Shown piece by piece: positions 21,840 through 22,411 of a stretch of 22,411 nucleotides of DNA (the first letter of the stretch is position 1; each line of letters starts with the position of its first letter). This DNA comes from an uncultured Blautia sp. (GTDB lineage Bacteria; Bacillota; Clostridia; Lachnospirales; Lachnospiraceae). The notes beneath the pieces were generated by a model. It saw nothing but the letters and a program-made list of their open reading frames with translations. It had not been told where the DNA came from and searched no databases. Position numbers and translations under genes: made by a program. Location: assembly GCA_900551715.1 (NCBI GenBank), contig URXG01000042.1:1-22411 (forward strand), given 5' to 3'.

Positions 21840-22411
21840 TTACTTGTGCTTGCGGCCTCCACGCTTTTTGTAGTCCTCGTCTATACGCTTTTTCCAGTCT
21901 GCGCTCAGCGGGGCACTGCACCGGACAGAGCTGATTGCTTCGCTGACCACCTCATAATTCAACGCAGTTCCTTCGCTGTCGCACTGATAGTTGACTGCAC
22001 GATCTGCGCCGATTCCGAACTGGCTTGCGGTCTCTACTGCGTCAATATTGGCACCAAGGAACAAAAACTCCCACCCGTATTTTGCTTTCTGCCGCTCGAT
22101 CATCTGCTTCACTTTTTCGCTGTTGTAACGGCGGCTGGCATTTTCCATTCCGTCCGTAGTGATTACAAACATGGTGTGTTCCGGCACATCCTCCGGTCTT
22201 GCGTACTTATGAACATTTCCAATGTGATGAATCGCACCGCCGATGGCATCCAAGAGTGCTGTGCATCCGCGAACCGTGTAATCACGGTCAATCATCGGTC
22301 GGATGTCCCTTACATTTACACGGTCGTGCAGGACTTCGCTCACATTGTCAAACAGTACCGTTGAGATCAGTGCTTCGCCCTCTGCTTTTTTCTGCTGCTC
22401 AATCATGGAAT
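21840..22411 (-). CDS. VWA-domain protein, 5' end cut by the window
   Basis: At least 190 residues of a von Willebrand factor A domain protein. The frame stays open to the right edge; the ATG at 22406 is probably internal (S-M-I-E-Q-Q), since the metal-site DxSxS motif expected upstream is missing. The visible MIDAS parts are the threonine in GCTALLDAIGG and the aspartate in FVITTDGMENAS. The C-terminus is basic (KKRGGRKHK). Stand-alone VWA proteins of this kind are common in Firmicutes, sometimes on mobile elements; function is unknown. The gene is G+C-richer than its neighbours (36 of 60 bases in 21901-21960, against 25 of 60 in 20881-20940). Confidence 0.88.
   Translation of the reverse strand, partial: SMIEQQKKAEGEALISTVLFDNVSEVLHDRVNVRDIRPMIDRDYTVRGCTALLDAIGGAIHHIGNVHKYARPEDVPEHTMFVITTDGMENASRRYNSEKVKQMIERQKAKYGWEFLFLGANIDAVETASQFGIGADRAVNYQCDSEGTALNYEVVSEAISSVRCSAPLSADWKKRIDEDYKKRGGRKHK

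Overview
The window looks like chromosomal DNA from a low-to-moderate G+C Gram-positive anaerobe of the Clostridia, most likely family Lachnospiraceae. The evidence is Gram-positive sigma-A-type promoters, strong GGAGG ribosome binding sites, a split two-subunit ThrE exporter, a CTC-type L25, and the tig-clpP-clpX-lon-engB order. This is inference from gene content; no 16S rRNA is present. All genes are on the minus strand except two small plus-strand genes (NYN/OST-HTH and CYTH).

Left edge to about 2.7 kb: a minus-strand promoter with a LexA-like box faces off the left edge. A run of hairpins and terminators follows, then rplY (L25), an AT-rich gap ending in a repeat, and a cation diffusion facilitator whose metal-site residues suggest manganese. 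From 2.8 to 5.6 kb are a plus-strand NYN-OST-HTH protein, a translationally coupled ThrE-type exporter pair, a second copy of the repeat, and truA.

From 5.7 to 14.6 kb is the housekeeping core, read leftward: tig, clpP, clpX, lon, engB, ecfA1, ecfA2, ecfT. Trigger factor, ClpXP and Lon handle folding and proteolysis, EngB assists 50S assembly, and EcfA1-A2-T energises vitamin/ECF transport. A strong terminator separates ecfT from truA.

From 14.8 to 16.0 kb a DJ-1/PfpI protein and a CYTH protein diverge from a shared dyad-symmetric promoter region. From 16.0 to 20.36 kb four tightly packed minus-strand genes (sugar-nucleotide reductase, acidic amino-acid symporter, ABC-F ATPase, PsiE-like protein) form an apparent operon. 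It has a consensus promoter, a 16-bp leader hairpin and a two-way terminator at its end.

From 20.4 to 22.4 kb are a three-unit 53-bp degenerate tandem repeat that starts at the stop codon of a FUSC-like membrane protein, that gene with its promoter, and a truncated, G+C-richer VWA-domain gene running off the right edge.

No CRISPR array, tRNA, rRNA, transposase or phage gene was seen. I found no complete new multi-gene system. The most unusual signals are non-coding: the 41-bp repeat placed just after two stop codons, the 53-bp tandem repeat, and several leader hairpins.
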